In this document: positions 35,970-44,378 of the stretch, in pieces
Layout of the letters: each line of letters begins with the position of its first letter
How positions within the stretch are numbered: position 1 is the stretch's first letter
Assembly (NCBI RefSeq): GCF_009296315.1
Contig: NZ_WHLY01000002.1
Coordinates: 2,356,001-2,420,000 of the forward strand
DNA: 64,000 nucleotides
From: Salmonirosea aquatica
GTDB lineage: Bacteria > Bacteroidota > Bacteroidia > Cytophagales > Spirosomataceae
Direction of reading: 5' to 3'
Program-made: the position numbers and the translations under genes
Notes under the pieces: model-generated
Databases searched by the model: none
What the model saw: only the letters and a program-made list of their open reading frames with translations
What the model was told of the DNA's origin: nothing

Positions 35970-36944
35970 ATGACAACACCCGAACAATTATTGCAAGCCT
36001 TACAGCAGGAGATTGAAAAAAATACCTACGGCGCTCACCCCGTCGAACTGTACGAACCCATCCGCTACATCATGTCGCTGAGTGGCAAACGCCTCCGTCC
36101 GCTTATGACCCTTATGGCGGCGGCTCTTTATACCGATGATTGGCGAAAGGCGCTCAAACCCGCACAGGCCGTGGAGGTTTTCCATAATTTCACCCTTATG
36201 CACGACGATATCATGGACTGCGCTCCGCTGCGGCGGGGCCAACCTACCGTGCACGAAAAATGGAACGCCAATATTGCTATTCTATCAGGCGATGTGATGC
36301 TGGTACGTGCCTACGACCTGTTGCTTGATGTGGAAAGCGACCGCATTAAGCGCGTAATCAAGCGCTTCAACGATACGGCGGCAGAGGTGTGCGAAGGGCA
36401 GCAGCTGGACATGAATTTCGAAACCCGCTGGGACGTCACTGAAGCCGAGTACCTGAATATGATTCGGCTGAAAACATCCGTTCTGCTGGGCTTTGCGCTC
36501 GAAATGGGAGGCATCATTGCCGGGGCCAACCAACAGGCTACCTCATTACTTTACGAAGCGGGCGTCAACATGGGGATTGGTTTTCAACTGAAAGATGACC
36601 TGCTGGACGTGTACGGCGATCCAGCCAAGTTTGGTAAGCAGGTAGGAGGGGATATCATTGCCAATAAGAAAACATTCCTGCTGATTGAGGCGCTGGAAAG
36701 GGCGGAGGGTACTACGAAGACCGAACTGAACCGGTGGTTGATTGCGGAAGAATTTGACAAAGAAGAAAAGGTACAGGCCGTAACCCAGATCTATAATACA
36801 CTGGAAATCCGGTCGTTGACACAGGCAAAGATCAGTGAATATTTTGATAAGGGCTTCGACTGTCTAGAGAGAGTAGAAGCTGATCCGGCCCGCAAGGTAC
36901 CCCTTTTAGGTTTTGTACATCAACTGGTGGAGCGCGAATATTAA
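35970..36944 (+). CDS. Polyprenyl (prenyl) diphosphate synthase
   Basis: 324 residues. It condenses isopentenyl diphosphate units into longer prenyl diphosphates. The first aspartate-rich motif DDIMD is at 79-83 (HDDIMDCAPLRRGQPT), the second is KDDLLDVYGD (about 207-216), and SGKRLRP near residue 38 binds IPP. Chain length cannot be set from sequence alone; short-to-medium chain synthases (GGPP or heptaprenyl for menaquinone) are the options. The substrate comes from the MEP pathway, represented by dxr in this window. The rhomboid gene follows after 72 bases. A near-match to a -7 box (CTACTTTG) lies about 85 bases upstream. Confidence 0.93.
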   Translation: MTTPEQLLQALQQEIEKNTYGAHPVELYEPIRYIMSLSGKRLRPLMTLMAAALYTDDWRKALKPAQAVEVFHNFTLMHDDIMDCAPLRRGQPTVHEKWNANIAILSGDVMLVRAYDLLLDVESDRIKRVIKRFNDTAAEVCEGQQLDMNFETRWDVTEAEYLNMIRLKTSVLLGFALEMGGIIAGANQQATSLLYEAGVNMGIGFQLKDDLLDVYGDPAKFGKQVGGDIIANKKTFLLIEALERAEGTTKTELNRWLIAEEFDKEEKVQAVTQIYNTLEIRSLTQAKISEYFDKGFDCLERVEADPARKVPLLGFVHQLVEREY

Positions 36945-37016
36945 TCTAATGTCAGAATGAGTGACTACTTTTACCTTCGCTCACTGTTCACTCATTTCCC
37001 ATTCAAAATTCAATAA

Positions 37017-37637
37017 ATGTCAATTACCCTTATTATTATCCTCATTACCGTTGGTATCAGCTATTACGCATGGCAAAATCCCTCTGTGCTGGAAAAGCTG
37101 GTGCTAAACCCGTATAAGGTTTCCCAAAAAAATGAGTACTACCGCTTCGTAACTTCGGGCTTCGTCCATGCCGATTTCGGGCATTTGCTGTTCAACATGC
37201 TGAGTTTCTGGTTTTTCGGGGAAAGCATCGAGCGCCTGTTCGGAATGCTCTTCGGGAGTAATGGGCGCATCTATTTTCTGGCACTCTATATTCTGGGAAT
37301 CATCGTATCGGATATTCCCAGTTTTTTGAAGCATCGTACCAAGTCGAGTTATAATTCGCTGGGGGCTTCGGGGGGAGTAGCGGCCGTGCTGTTCGCGGCG
37401 GTACTATACGCACCCTTACTTGAAATCTGCCTGTACTTTCTGATCTGTATGCCAGGTTTTATTTTTGGCATTCTTTTCATTGGCTATTCCTTTTACGAAT
37501 CCCGACGCGGCAGTGGATTCGTGAATCATGATGCCCACATGTACGGGGCGATTTTCGGCATGCTGTTCATGGCCATCGTGTATCCGGCAGCGGTACCTGG
37601 CTTCTTTGAGCAAATTAGCGGCTGGAGGTTATTCTGA
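37017..37637 (+). CDS. Rhomboid family intramembrane serine protease
   Basis: 206 residues with about six membrane segments. The catalytic serine is S118 in GASGG, and the catalytic histidine is H174 in AHMYGAIFG (H-x-x-G-x-x-x-G pattern). The HADFGHLLFNM segment (51-61) and the following ESIER block are the usual L1-loop landmarks. It cleaves membrane proteins within or next to the bilayer; its substrates are unknown. A TACCTTCG box (36,972-36,979) lies upstream. Its stop is next to a hairpin that also serves the convergent psd gene. Confidence 0.93.
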   Translation: MSITLIIILITVGISYYAWQNPSVLEKLVLNPYKVSQKNEYYRFVTSGFVHADFGHLLFNMLSFWFFGESIERLFGMLFGSNGRIYFLALYILGIIVSDIPSFLKHRTKSSYNSLGASGGVAAVLFAAVLYAPLLEICLYFLICMPGFIFGILFIGYSFYESRRGSGFVNHDAHMYGAIFGMLFMAIVYPAAVPGFFEQISGWRLF

Positions 37638-37640
37638 TGA

Positions 37641-37672
37641 AAAACGCAGACAGTATTCAAAATGCTGTCTGC
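37641..37672 (-). terminator. psd terminator
   Basis: On the minus strand GCAGACAG...CTGTCTGC (8-bp stem, 11-base loop) is followed by GTTTTT, 18 bases after the psd stop. On the plus strand the same stem directly follows the rhomboid stop but lacks a T tract. Confidence 0.7.
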
Positions 37673-37689
37673 ATTCAGGATTCCCTATT

Positions 37690-38346
37690 TTACAACTCGG
37701 CCAGTACCGTCACACTACCCACGGTCTTATCATTCAGATTGACCTTGATCTTAGCATCAAGCGGTACAAATACATCCACCCGCGAGCCGAATTTGATAAA
37801 ACCCATCTGGGTACTTTGCTGCACGGTATCACCTTCCTTGACGTACCAGCGGATTCGCCGCGCCACCGCCCCGGCAATTTGTCGGAACAGTACCTCCACG
37901 CCCTGGGAGGTGCGGATCACGGTGGTGGTCCGTTCGTTGTCAGTACTGGATTTAGGGTGCCAGGCTACCAGATACAGGCCCGGGTGGTACTTGAAGTACT
38001 GAACTACCCCACTGATGGGGTTCCAGTTGACGTGTACGTTAAGAGGCGACATGAAAATGCTGATCTGCCGACGCGGGCCTTTGAAATATTCATTCTCTAC
38101 CACTTCTTCAATTACTACCACTTTTCCGTCGCAGGGAGCTACGACCCGGCTTTCATGCGTCGTAACAACCCGCTTGGGTACACGAAAAAACTGCACAATG
38201 AGGATAAAGAAGACAATGCTGGCAATCAGAACCAGACCATGAAACCCCACCATTTCAGGAAGAAAATAACGAATGGCCCAATTGATAAGTAGTAAAAGAA
38301 GGGCCGTTCCGGCCATGATCGCATAGCCTTCCTTGTGCAAATTCAT
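37690..38346 (-). CDS. psd: Phosphatidylserine decarboxylase proenzyme, short type
   Basis: 218 residues from the ATG at 38,346 (MNLHKEGYAIM, the usual N-terminus in the phylum). A start 36 bases upstream adds 12 unlike residues and is not favoured. Two membrane segments (about 12-45) are followed by the catalytic part. The self-cleavage site is the Gly-Ser in KFGSRVDVFVP, which makes the pyruvoyl group. FMSPLNVHVNWNP is the other family block. It forms phosphatidylethanolamine at the inner membrane. Single-gene unit between two hairpins. Confidence 0.95.
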   Translation of the reverse strand: MNLHKEGYAIMAGTALLLLLINWAIRYFLPEMVGFHGLVLIASIVFFILIVQFFRVPKRVVTTHESRVVAPCDGKVVVIEEVVENEYFKGPRRQISIFMSPLNVHVNWNPISGVVQYFKYHPGLYLVAWHPKSSTDNERTTTVIRTSQGVEVLFRQIAGAVARRIRWYVKEGDTVQQSTQMGFIKFGSRVDVFVPLDAKIKVNLNDKTVGSVTVLAEL

Positions 38347-38410
38347 AGGGATAGGTATTGTTTGACAGCGGTAAAAATACAAATTAGCGGTTAAAACTTT
38401 GCATTCTACC

Positions 38411-38457
38411 CAACCAAAAGCCCGGACTGGTATATTGCCAGTCCGGGCTTTTGGTTG
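38411..38457. terminator. 20-bp-stem terminator after secA
   Basis: The arms 38,411-38,430 and 38,438-38,457 are perfectly complementary over 20 bases with a 7-base loop (TATATTG). It lies 22 bases beyond the secA stop, and the minus-strand copy ends in CTTTTGGTTG. It also insulates the psd upstream region. Confidence 0.85.
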
Positions 38458-38478
38458 AATGATCTTATATAAAGCGAA

Positions 38479-41400
38479 TTACTCTACCACTACACAGGCG
38501 CCATTCTCAACATCCTGCTCCACTTTTTTGTATTTGACATCTTTCAATACCCGGCCATCACGGTACTGCACTGTTACCTTCTGATTACGATCCGCTATTT
38601 TGATTGCCCGTGCGGGTTGCTGTCGCACGGTGTTCTCCATATGCCGGGCGTGCGCGTCAGGTCCACTTTCCTCGTAGTCGTCGGCTTCATCGCCCCGGTT
38701 GGTCTGTAGAGCCGGACTAGCCTGGCGGCGTACAGGCGGTTGCCGTACTTGTTCAGGGGCAGCTTGCTCCTGAGGGATGTCGGCTTTCATCAGGAAGGAA
38801 ATCATATCGAAGTTTACTTTGCTCAGGAAACGCTTAAACAGTTCTACCGATTCGAATTTGTAAATCAGCAGTGGATCTTTCTGTTCAAATACCGCATTCT
38901 GTACCGATTGCTTTAGATCATCCATCTCGCGTAGGTGTTCCTTCCATTCCTGGTCGATGAGCGACAGAACAATGGCTTTTTCCATTTCGCGGATGATCTC
39001 CCGGCCCTCGTTGTCGATGGCCTTTTTAAGACCTACCACCACACCCGTCTGCCGAATCCCGTCTGTGAAGGGGATCATGATTTCGGTAATTGTCGCGCCG
39101 CGCTCTGCGTAGATTTGCTTCAAGATTGGCAGAGCCTTCTGCGCAATGGCGTCGTTCTTTTCGCGGTAATGCTGTTCGGCCGCCTGATAAAGTTTCTGAG
39201 CCCGTTCGTTATCTTTCATACCGCCGTACTGTCCTTCATCGAAAGGAGGCTCGATACCAATAGCGGTTAGGGTAGCTAGTTCCAGCTCAGCATAGCTGCC
39301 GTCGGTATTGGCCACAATATCTTCACACACATCAAACAGCGTATTGGCAATGTCTACTGCCAAACGGTCGCCGAAGAGCGCATTCCGGCGGCGGCGGTAA
39401 ATGGCATCACGCTGGTAGTTCATCACGTCGTCGTATTCGAGCAGACGCTTCCGGGTACCAAAGTTATTTTCTTCTACTTTCCGCTGGGCGCGTTCAATAG
39501 ACTTGGTAATCATGCTATGCTGAATCACTTCGCCTTCTTCGAGGCCCATGCGATCCATGACCTTGGCCATGCGGTCCGAACCGAACAAACGCATCAGGTT
39601 GTCTTCCAGCGACACGAAAAACTGCGAAGAACCCGTGTCGCCCTGCCGGCCGGCCCTACCACGCAACTGCCGGTCCACCCGGCGACTCTCATGGCGCTCG
39701 GTACCAATGATGGCCAGACCGCCCGCACCTTTGGCATCCGGTGTCAATTTGATGTCGGTACCGCGTCCGGCCATGTTAGTGGCAATAGTCACAGTACCTG
39801 GCTTACCGGCTTCAGCTACCACTTCGGCCTCACGCTGGTGCTGCTTGGCATTCAGTACCTGATGGCCAATCTTACGCATGGTCAGCATGCGGCTGATAAT
39901 CTCCGAGTTTTCTACCGATGTGGTACCTACCAGCACCGGGCGGCCGTTATTGACCAAGTCTACGATTTCGTCAGCTACGGCATTGTATTTCTCACGCACC
40001 GAGCGATAGACTTTATCTTCTTCGTCTTTTCTTACAATAGGTACATTGGTAGGAATAGACACAACGTCCAACTTATAGATCTCCCAGAATTCGCCCGCTT
40101 CGGTTTCGGCCGTACCCGTCATACCCGCCAGCTTGTGGTACATACGGAAGTAGTTCTGTAGCGTGACGGTAGCATAGGTTTGGGTAGCGTCCTCCACTTT
40201 TACGTTTTCCTTGGCTTCAATTGCCTGGTGCAGCCCGTCGGAGTACCGGCGACCGTCCATAATCCGGCCCGTCTGCTCGTCCACGATCTTAATCTTATTG
40301 TCCATGATGACATATTCGACATCCTTCTCAAAAAGATTGTAAGCCTTTAACAACTGGTTGACCGTATGGATGCGGGCAGCTTTCACAGAATAGTCGCGGA
40401 TCAGGGCTTCCTTCTTTACTACGCGCTCCTGCTCGGTCAGATCGGGATCTTTCTCGATAGTATTGAGGTCCACCGCGATATCGGGCATAATAAAGAAATT
40501 GGACTCATCCGATTCTCCAGTCAGGAAGTCAATTCCTTTTTCAGTCAACTCGATGCTGTTGTGGCGCTCGTCGATAGTGAAGTATAGGGGTGCGTCAGCT
40601 TCGGGCATCAGTTTTTGGTTCTCAGCCAGATAGATACCTTCCGTTTCTTGCAATAGCGCCTTCATACCGCCTTCGCTCAGGAATTTGATCAGGGGCTTAT
40701 ATTTGGGCATACCGCGGAACACGCGGAAAAGTGCCAAACCTCCTTCTTTCTTATCCCCGGCGGAAATCTTGCGTTTGGCCTCATTGAGCAAGTCCATCGC
40801 CAATCTCTTCTGCGCTTCCACAATGCGGGCCACACGGGGTTTCAGTTCCATAAACTCCTGCTCATCGCCACGCGGTACAGGGCCACTGATGATAAGCGGA
40901 GTACGGGCATCATCGATCAGTACGGAATCGACCTCGTCCACCATGGCGTAGTGATGCTTGCGCTGCACGAGCTCGTCGGGTGTTCGCGACATATTGTCAC
41001 GCAGGTAGTCGAACCCGAATTCGTTGTTGGTTCCATAGGTGAGGTCTGCCTTATAAGCATTGCGGCGCGCCAGCGTATTGGGTTCGTGACGGTCGATGCA
41101 ATCCACGTTCATACCATGGAATTCGAACAATGGCGCATTCCATTCCGAGTCGCGCTTGGCCAGGTAATCATTTACGGTAACGATATGTACCCCCAGGCCA
41201 GCCAAGGCATTTAGGAATGAGGGAAGAGTCGCGACCAGCGTTTTTCCTTCGCCCGTAGCCATCTCGGCGATTTTACCCTGATGCAGTACTACGCCCCCAA
41301 TCAACTGCACATCATAGTGCACCATTTCCCATTTGATAGGCTGCCCCATCACATCCCATGTGCTTTTCCAATAGGCTTTGTCACCTTCAATCGTGACGTG

Positions 41401-41826
41401 CCCTTTCTTGGCCGCTATTTCGCGGTCGAAGTAAGAAGCCGTTACTTCCAGCTGTTCGTTCTCCTTAAAGCGCCGGGCCGTTTCCTTCACAATGGCGAAG
41501 GTTTTCGGAAGAATCTCCAGCAACACCTTTTCCAATTCCTTGTTGCGATCCAGTTCCAGCGCATCGATCTGCTTGAAGATCGTCTCTTTGGAATCCACAT
41601 CGGGTTCATCCTCGGCCTGCTGCTTCAGGGTACCAATCTGGTCGTCGATGGATTTGAGTTGCTGGGCAATGTAGGCTTTAAGATCCGTTACTTGCTGGCG
41701 CAGTTCGTCGTTTGACAAGGTACCCAGTTGAACAAACTCCGCGTTAATTTTTCCCACATAAGGGGTAAGTTCTTTTAAATCACGGTCCGACTTGGTACCG
41801 AAGAACTTGGTGAATAATTTTATCAT
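38479..41826 (-). CDS. secA: Preprotein translocase subunit SecA
   Basis: 1115 residues, long as is usual in Bacteroidota. It is the ATPase that drives Sec export. Walker A is in MATGEGKTLVATLPSFLNAL, Walker B in VDEVDSVLIDDARTPLIISGP. The second helicase half has VGTTSVENSE, NMAGRGTDIKL and RQLRGRAGRQGD. An insertion of over 100 residues lies in the first nucleotide-binding part (around MPKYKPLIKFLSEGG), as in relatives. The C-terminus ends NGACVVVE and lacks the CxCx8CH zinc tail that binds SecB in many bacteria. Monocistronic: its own promoter at 42,003-42,036 and terminator at 38,411-38,457. Confidence 0.98.
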   Translation of the reverse strand: MIKLFTKFFGTKSDRDLKELTPYVGKINAEFVQLGTLSNDELRQQVTDLKAYIAQQLKSIDDQIGTLKQQAEDEPDVDSKETIFKQIDALELDRNKELEKVLLEILPKTFAIVKETARRFKENEQLEVTASYFDREIAAKKGHVTIEGDKAYWKSTWDVMGQPIKWEMVHYDVQLIGGVVLHQGKIAEMATGEGKTLVATLPSFLNALAGLGVHIVTVNDYLAKRDSEWNAPLFEFHGMNVDCIDRHEPNTLARRNAYKADLTYGTNNEFGFDYLRDNMSRTPDELVQRKHHYAMVDEVDSVLIDDARTPLIISGPVPRGDEQEFMELKPRVARIVEAQKRLAMDLLNEAKRKISAGDKKEGGLALFRVFRGMPKYKPLIKFLSEGGMKALLQETEGIYLAENQKLMPEADAPLYFTIDERHNSIELTEKGIDFLTGESDESNFFIMPDIAVDLNTIEKDPDLTEQERVVKKEALIRDYSVKAARIHTVNQLLKAYNLFEKDVEYVIMDNKIKIVDEQTGRIMDGRRYSDGLHQAIEAKENVKVEDATQTYATVTLQNYFRMYHKLAGMTGTAETEAGEFWEIYKLDVVSIPTNVPIVRKDEEDKVYRSVREKYNAVADEIVDLVNNGRPVLVGTTSVENSEIISRMLTMRKIGHQVLNAKQHQREAEVVAEAGKPGTVTIATNMAGRGTDIKLTPDAKGAGGLAIIGTERHESRRVDRQLRGRAGRQGDTGSSQFFVSLEDNLMRLFGSDRMAKVMDRMGLEEGEVIQHSMITKSIERAQRKVEENNFGTRKRLLEYDDVMNYQRDAIYRRRRNALFGDRLAVDIANTLFDVCEDIVANTDGSYAELELATLTAIGIEPPFDEGQYGGMKDNERAQKLYQAAEQHYREKNDAIAQKALPILKQIYAERGATITEIMIPFTDGIRQTGVVVGLKKAIDNEGREIIREMEKAIVLSLIDQEWKEHLREMDDLKQSVQNAVFEQKDPLLIYKFESVELFKRFLSKVNFDMISFLMKADIPQEQAAPEQVRQPPVRRQASPALQTNRGDEADDYEESGPDAHARHMENTVRQQPARAIKIADRNQKVTVQYRDGRVLKDVKYKKVEQDVENGACVVVE

Positions 41827-42002
41827 GATCGTGTATTAGCTAATATACTGTTGAAACGTCCACTTCCGGTCAGGCATATACATACCCACCAAAAATGAAG
41901 CGTGTGGGATCTTTGATCCCTTTGGTAACATACCCTACTTAAAATAATACGCCTGAAAGCCGCTGAATGTCAGATTGTCAGTAATTCAACGATTTGGGAG
42001 GG

Positions 42003-42036
42003 CAAAGTTAATTCTTTGCTCTTAGTTTAATAACAA
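42003..42036 (-). promoter_or_regulatory. secA promoter (TTG-N23-TAACTTTG)
   Basis: On the minus strand TAACTTTG (42,003-42,010) matches TAnnTTTG perfectly, with TTG at 42,034-42,036. The predicted leader is about 170 bases and contains a GGGATC-N3-GATCCC dyad (41,906-41,920). Confidence 0.6.
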
Positions 42037-42060
42037 CATTTTTACAATAGTAAAGAACAG

Positions 42061-42140
42061 CGGGAGGAATGGTAGGCTCTTGCAGACTTTTTAAGTAAAA
42101 TTTAATGCTCATCCACACGGCCCATCCTCCCGTTTTTTTT
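42061..42140 (+). ncRNA. Candidate small RNA end / large hairpin terminator upstream of secA
   Basis: CGGGAGGAATGG (42,061-42,072) can pair with CCATCCTCCCG (42,122-42,132) with one bulged A. The loop is about 49 bases and a T8 run follows directly (42,133-42,140). It has the shape of an intrinsic terminator on the plus strand, but no plus-strand gene lies upstream: secA runs the other way. It may mark the 3' end of an unannotated transcript from the secA-pspC spacer. The rest of the spacer (41,827-42,238, 412 bases) holds the secA and pspC promoters and no supported gene. Confidence 0.4.
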
Positions 42141-42201
42141 CCTTTCCTCATTGCTGTGATCCACTCATAAAAATACGTATGGACTACTTGGCATAGCCTA
42201 G

Positions 42202-42209
42202 TACCTTTG
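42202..42209 (+). promoter_or_regulatory. pspC-like gene -7 box (TACCTTTG)
   Basis: A perfect TAnnTTTG match 30 bases before the ATG. No clear -33 element. Confidence 0.5.
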
Positions 42210-42238
42210 ATTCATCAGTAACGAAAAACAACAGAGCC

Positions 42239-42478
42239 ATGAACACAAATAACAGATTATTCCGCAACATGAACCAACGGGTTATCGGGGGCGTAGCCGC
42301 CGGATTGGCCGATTACTTCGACGTGGATGTCGTCCTGATGCGCGTCCTGTTCGTCCTCGCCATCTTTATTCCGGTCCCTACACACATGGTATTGCTGTAC
42401 ATCATCCTCTGGATCGTGATGCCTAAACAGCCTGCCCCGATCCGCCAGCTACCCGCTGGGCCCAATCCTCAGAGTTAA
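42239..42478 (+). CDS. PspC domain protein
   Basis: 79 residues. A single PspC domain: RVIGGVAAGLADYFDVDVVL followed by MRVLFVLAIF and a hydrophobic stretch ending YIILWIVMPK. PspC proteins are small inner-membrane proteins linked to envelope stress. The short C-terminal tail is proline rich. No pspA or pspB homologue lies nearby, so it is probably a stand-alone member. Own promoter box and own terminator (42,503-42,543). Confidence 0.92.
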   Translation: MNTNNRLFRNMNQRVIGGVAAGLADYFDVDVVLMRVLFVLAIFIPVPTHMVLLYIILWIVMPKQPAPIRQLPAGPNPQS

Positions 42479-42502
42479 GGATTCAGGTACCTAACACAGC
42501 AT

Positions 42503-42543
42503 AAACCGTCGTCCGGAAACAATCGGATGGCGGTTTTTTGTTT
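42503..42543 (+). terminator. Terminator of the PspC gene
   Basis: AAACCGTCGTCCG (42,503-42,515) pairs with CGGATGGCGGTTT (42,524-42,536) through 13 bp including two G-U pairs, followed by further T runs. Confidence 0.8.
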
Positions 42544-42591
42544 TGTTTTTAATCTGTACTTTTACAAATGGTATGCAGGCATACTAATTTC

Positions 42592-42614
42592 GGCTAATGG
42601 CTATCAGCTTTAAT
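42592..42614. repeat. GGCTAATGGCTATCAGC-type intergenic repeat
   Basis: An imperfect member of the GGCTATTAGC family, directly upstream of the thiolase gene. Confidence 0.35.
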
Positions 42615-42641
42615 AGAATCTCCATAAATAAACACTGACTT

Positions 42642-43816
42642 ATGAACGCATATATTGTGGCAGGCTACCGTTCGGCCGTGGGAAAGGCCCCCGGGGTGTA
42701 TTCCGTTTTACCCGCCCGGACAATCTGGGAGCCGATGTGATCAAATACATGATGGCCAAAATTCCGCAACTTGATCCCGCCCAAGTGGATGATGTGATTG
42801 TAGGCAATGCTGTTCCCGAAGCCGAGCAAGGCATGCAAATGGGGCGCTTCGTGTCTTTGCTATCCTTGCCGGAAAGTGTATCCGGCATGATTATCAATCG
42901 CTATTGCGGCTCGGGTGTGGAGGCAATTGCGCTGGCTGCCGGTAAAATCAATGCAGGTATGGCCGACTGCATCATTGCGGGTGGTACGGAGTCGATGTCG
43001 ATGGTACCAGTGATGGGCTGGAAAACAGCTTTGAACTACGAAATTGCCCATACGAATCCCAATTATTACCTCAGCATGGGCCTCACCGCCGAGCAGGTAG
43101 CCCAGGATTATAAGATAAGTCGCGAGGACCAGGATCTATTTGCCTTCCAATCGCATCAGAAAGCCTTGGAGGCGCAAAAGGCAGGTTTGTTCAATGATGA
43201 CATTGTACCTATTACTGTAAAGGAAACGTACTTCGACGCGGAAGCTGGCAAAAAGAAAACGCGGGAATATACCGTCACGGAGGACGAAGGCCCCCGGCCC
43301 GACACGACGCCCGAGGCGCTGGCACGGCTGCGCCCGGTATTTGCCGCAGGTGGCTCGGTGACGGCAGGCAACTCTTCCCAAACATCCGATGGTGCGGCTT
43401 TCGTGGTAGTCATGTCGGAAAAAATGGTGAACGAATTGGGTCTGACACCTATTGCCCGCATGATGGCTTACGCTACGGCAGGGGTCGATCCCCGCATTAT
43501 GGGCATCGGCCCAGTGGCAGCAGTACCTAAGGCATTGAAGCAAGCCGGCCTGAAACTATCCGATATCGAGCAAATTGAACTGAATGAAGCATTTGCCGCG
43601 CAGTCACTGGCGGTGATGCGGACGTTGGATATGAACCCTAACATAGTTAATCCCAATGGTGGAGCCATTGCCTTGGGTCATGCACTTGGCTCAACCGGGG
43701 CCCGTCTTTCGGTGCAGCTGTTCAATGAAATGCGTCGCCGCGAGCAAAAGTACGGCATGGTGACGGCCTGTGTCGGGGGTGGACAGGGCGTGGCAGGGAT
43801 TTATGAATTATTGTGA
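42642..43816 (+). pseudogene. Acetyl-CoA acyltransferase (thiolase) with a -1 frameshift near the start
   Basis: The ATG at 42,642 opens MNAYIVAGYRSAVGKAP, a typical thiolase start, but that frame stops after 32 codons. From the next frame GVFRFTRPDN, LGADVIKYMMAK and the rest of the protein continue to 43,816. One base is missing in the C5 run at 42,688-42,692; C6 would restore KAPRGVFRF. The remainder is intact: nucleophile cysteine in NRYCGSGVEA, GGTESMS, NEAFAAQSLAV, the GGAIALGHALGSTGAR histidine and the CVGGGQG cysteine. Repaired length is about 391 residues. It would act in beta-oxidation or acetoacetyl-CoA metabolism. Other single-base losses in this window make a sequence error the likelier explanation. 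Confidence 0.88.
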
Positions 43817-43903
43817 AAAGAGGTGCAAAGGGACATAAGCACAAAGTGGCAATGAATATTTGCTTCCTAAAATAGATTCAAATATTCGCAGGAGGCAGGG
43901 TAC

Positions 43904-44323
43904 CTATTTCCCCTTTTCCAGCTTATACCACTCGATATCCTTCAAGGGTTGGCGCCGCTCGTAGGTATCGGCCGGCGCATAGTGCTTGGCCAGGTAGTCC
44001 AATATTTTTGGTTCAGCCTTCCCCAAATCCCACAAATTCTGTGTTCGTTGCATCCAACGGATTTTTTCCAGCCACACCTCACGCGTGGCACGGAACTGCG
44101 TAATCAGCTTACTAGAATGACAGCCCGTGCAATGAGCCCGCATCAGGTCGATACCCTCATCAATGACGAAGCCTGTAGTGGGATCGAGTCCTTTTTTAGT
44201 AGTATCCAGTTCTACCTTAGCGCTACCCGCTCCGACACGAAACAACGGATCGGCCCGAAACGCCGCTCCTATGAGAAAACAGGCGATAATCAGTGTCGGG
44301 GGAAGAATTTTATATAGCTTCAT
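43904..44323 (-). CDS. Monohaem c-type cytochrome subunit
   Basis: 139 residues from the ATG at 44,323, which gives a clean signal/anchor sequence (MKLYKILPPTLIIACFLIG). A start 30 bases upstream is less likely. The haem-binding site is C65-TG-C68-H69 in AHCTGCHS, with RWMQRTQNLWDL downstream offering methionine M as a possible axial ligand. Periplasmic. It lies 55 bases downstream of the sulfite-oxidase-like gene on the same strand and is the likely electron acceptor, as SorB is for SorA. Confidence 0.85.
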   Translation of the reverse strand: MKLYKILPPTLIIACFLIGAAFRADPLFRVGAGSAKVELDTTKKGLDPTTGFVIDEGIDLMRAHCTGCHSSKLITQFRATREVWLEKIRWMQRTQNLWDLGKAEPKILDYLAKHYAPADTYERRQPLKDIEWYKLEKGK

Positions 44324-44378
44324 TTCTTTCAGGGACACAAAATAATGATCCAAACTCTGAACAAGGTACCTGGTAGTT

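Noticed and set aside
37528-38292. A 254-codon open frame on the plus strand
   Set aside because: It is antisense to psd, whose motifs and self-cleavage site are clear, and shows no recognisable domain.
39517-40161. A 214-codon open frame on the plus strand
   Set aside because: Antisense to secA across the helicase motifs; no start context and no domain.
41894-41941. A 15-codon plus-strand mini-ORF in the secA-PspC spacer
   Set aside because: It has an ATG but no promoter or ribosome-binding sequence, and overlaps the secA leader dyad. Length alone is within chance.
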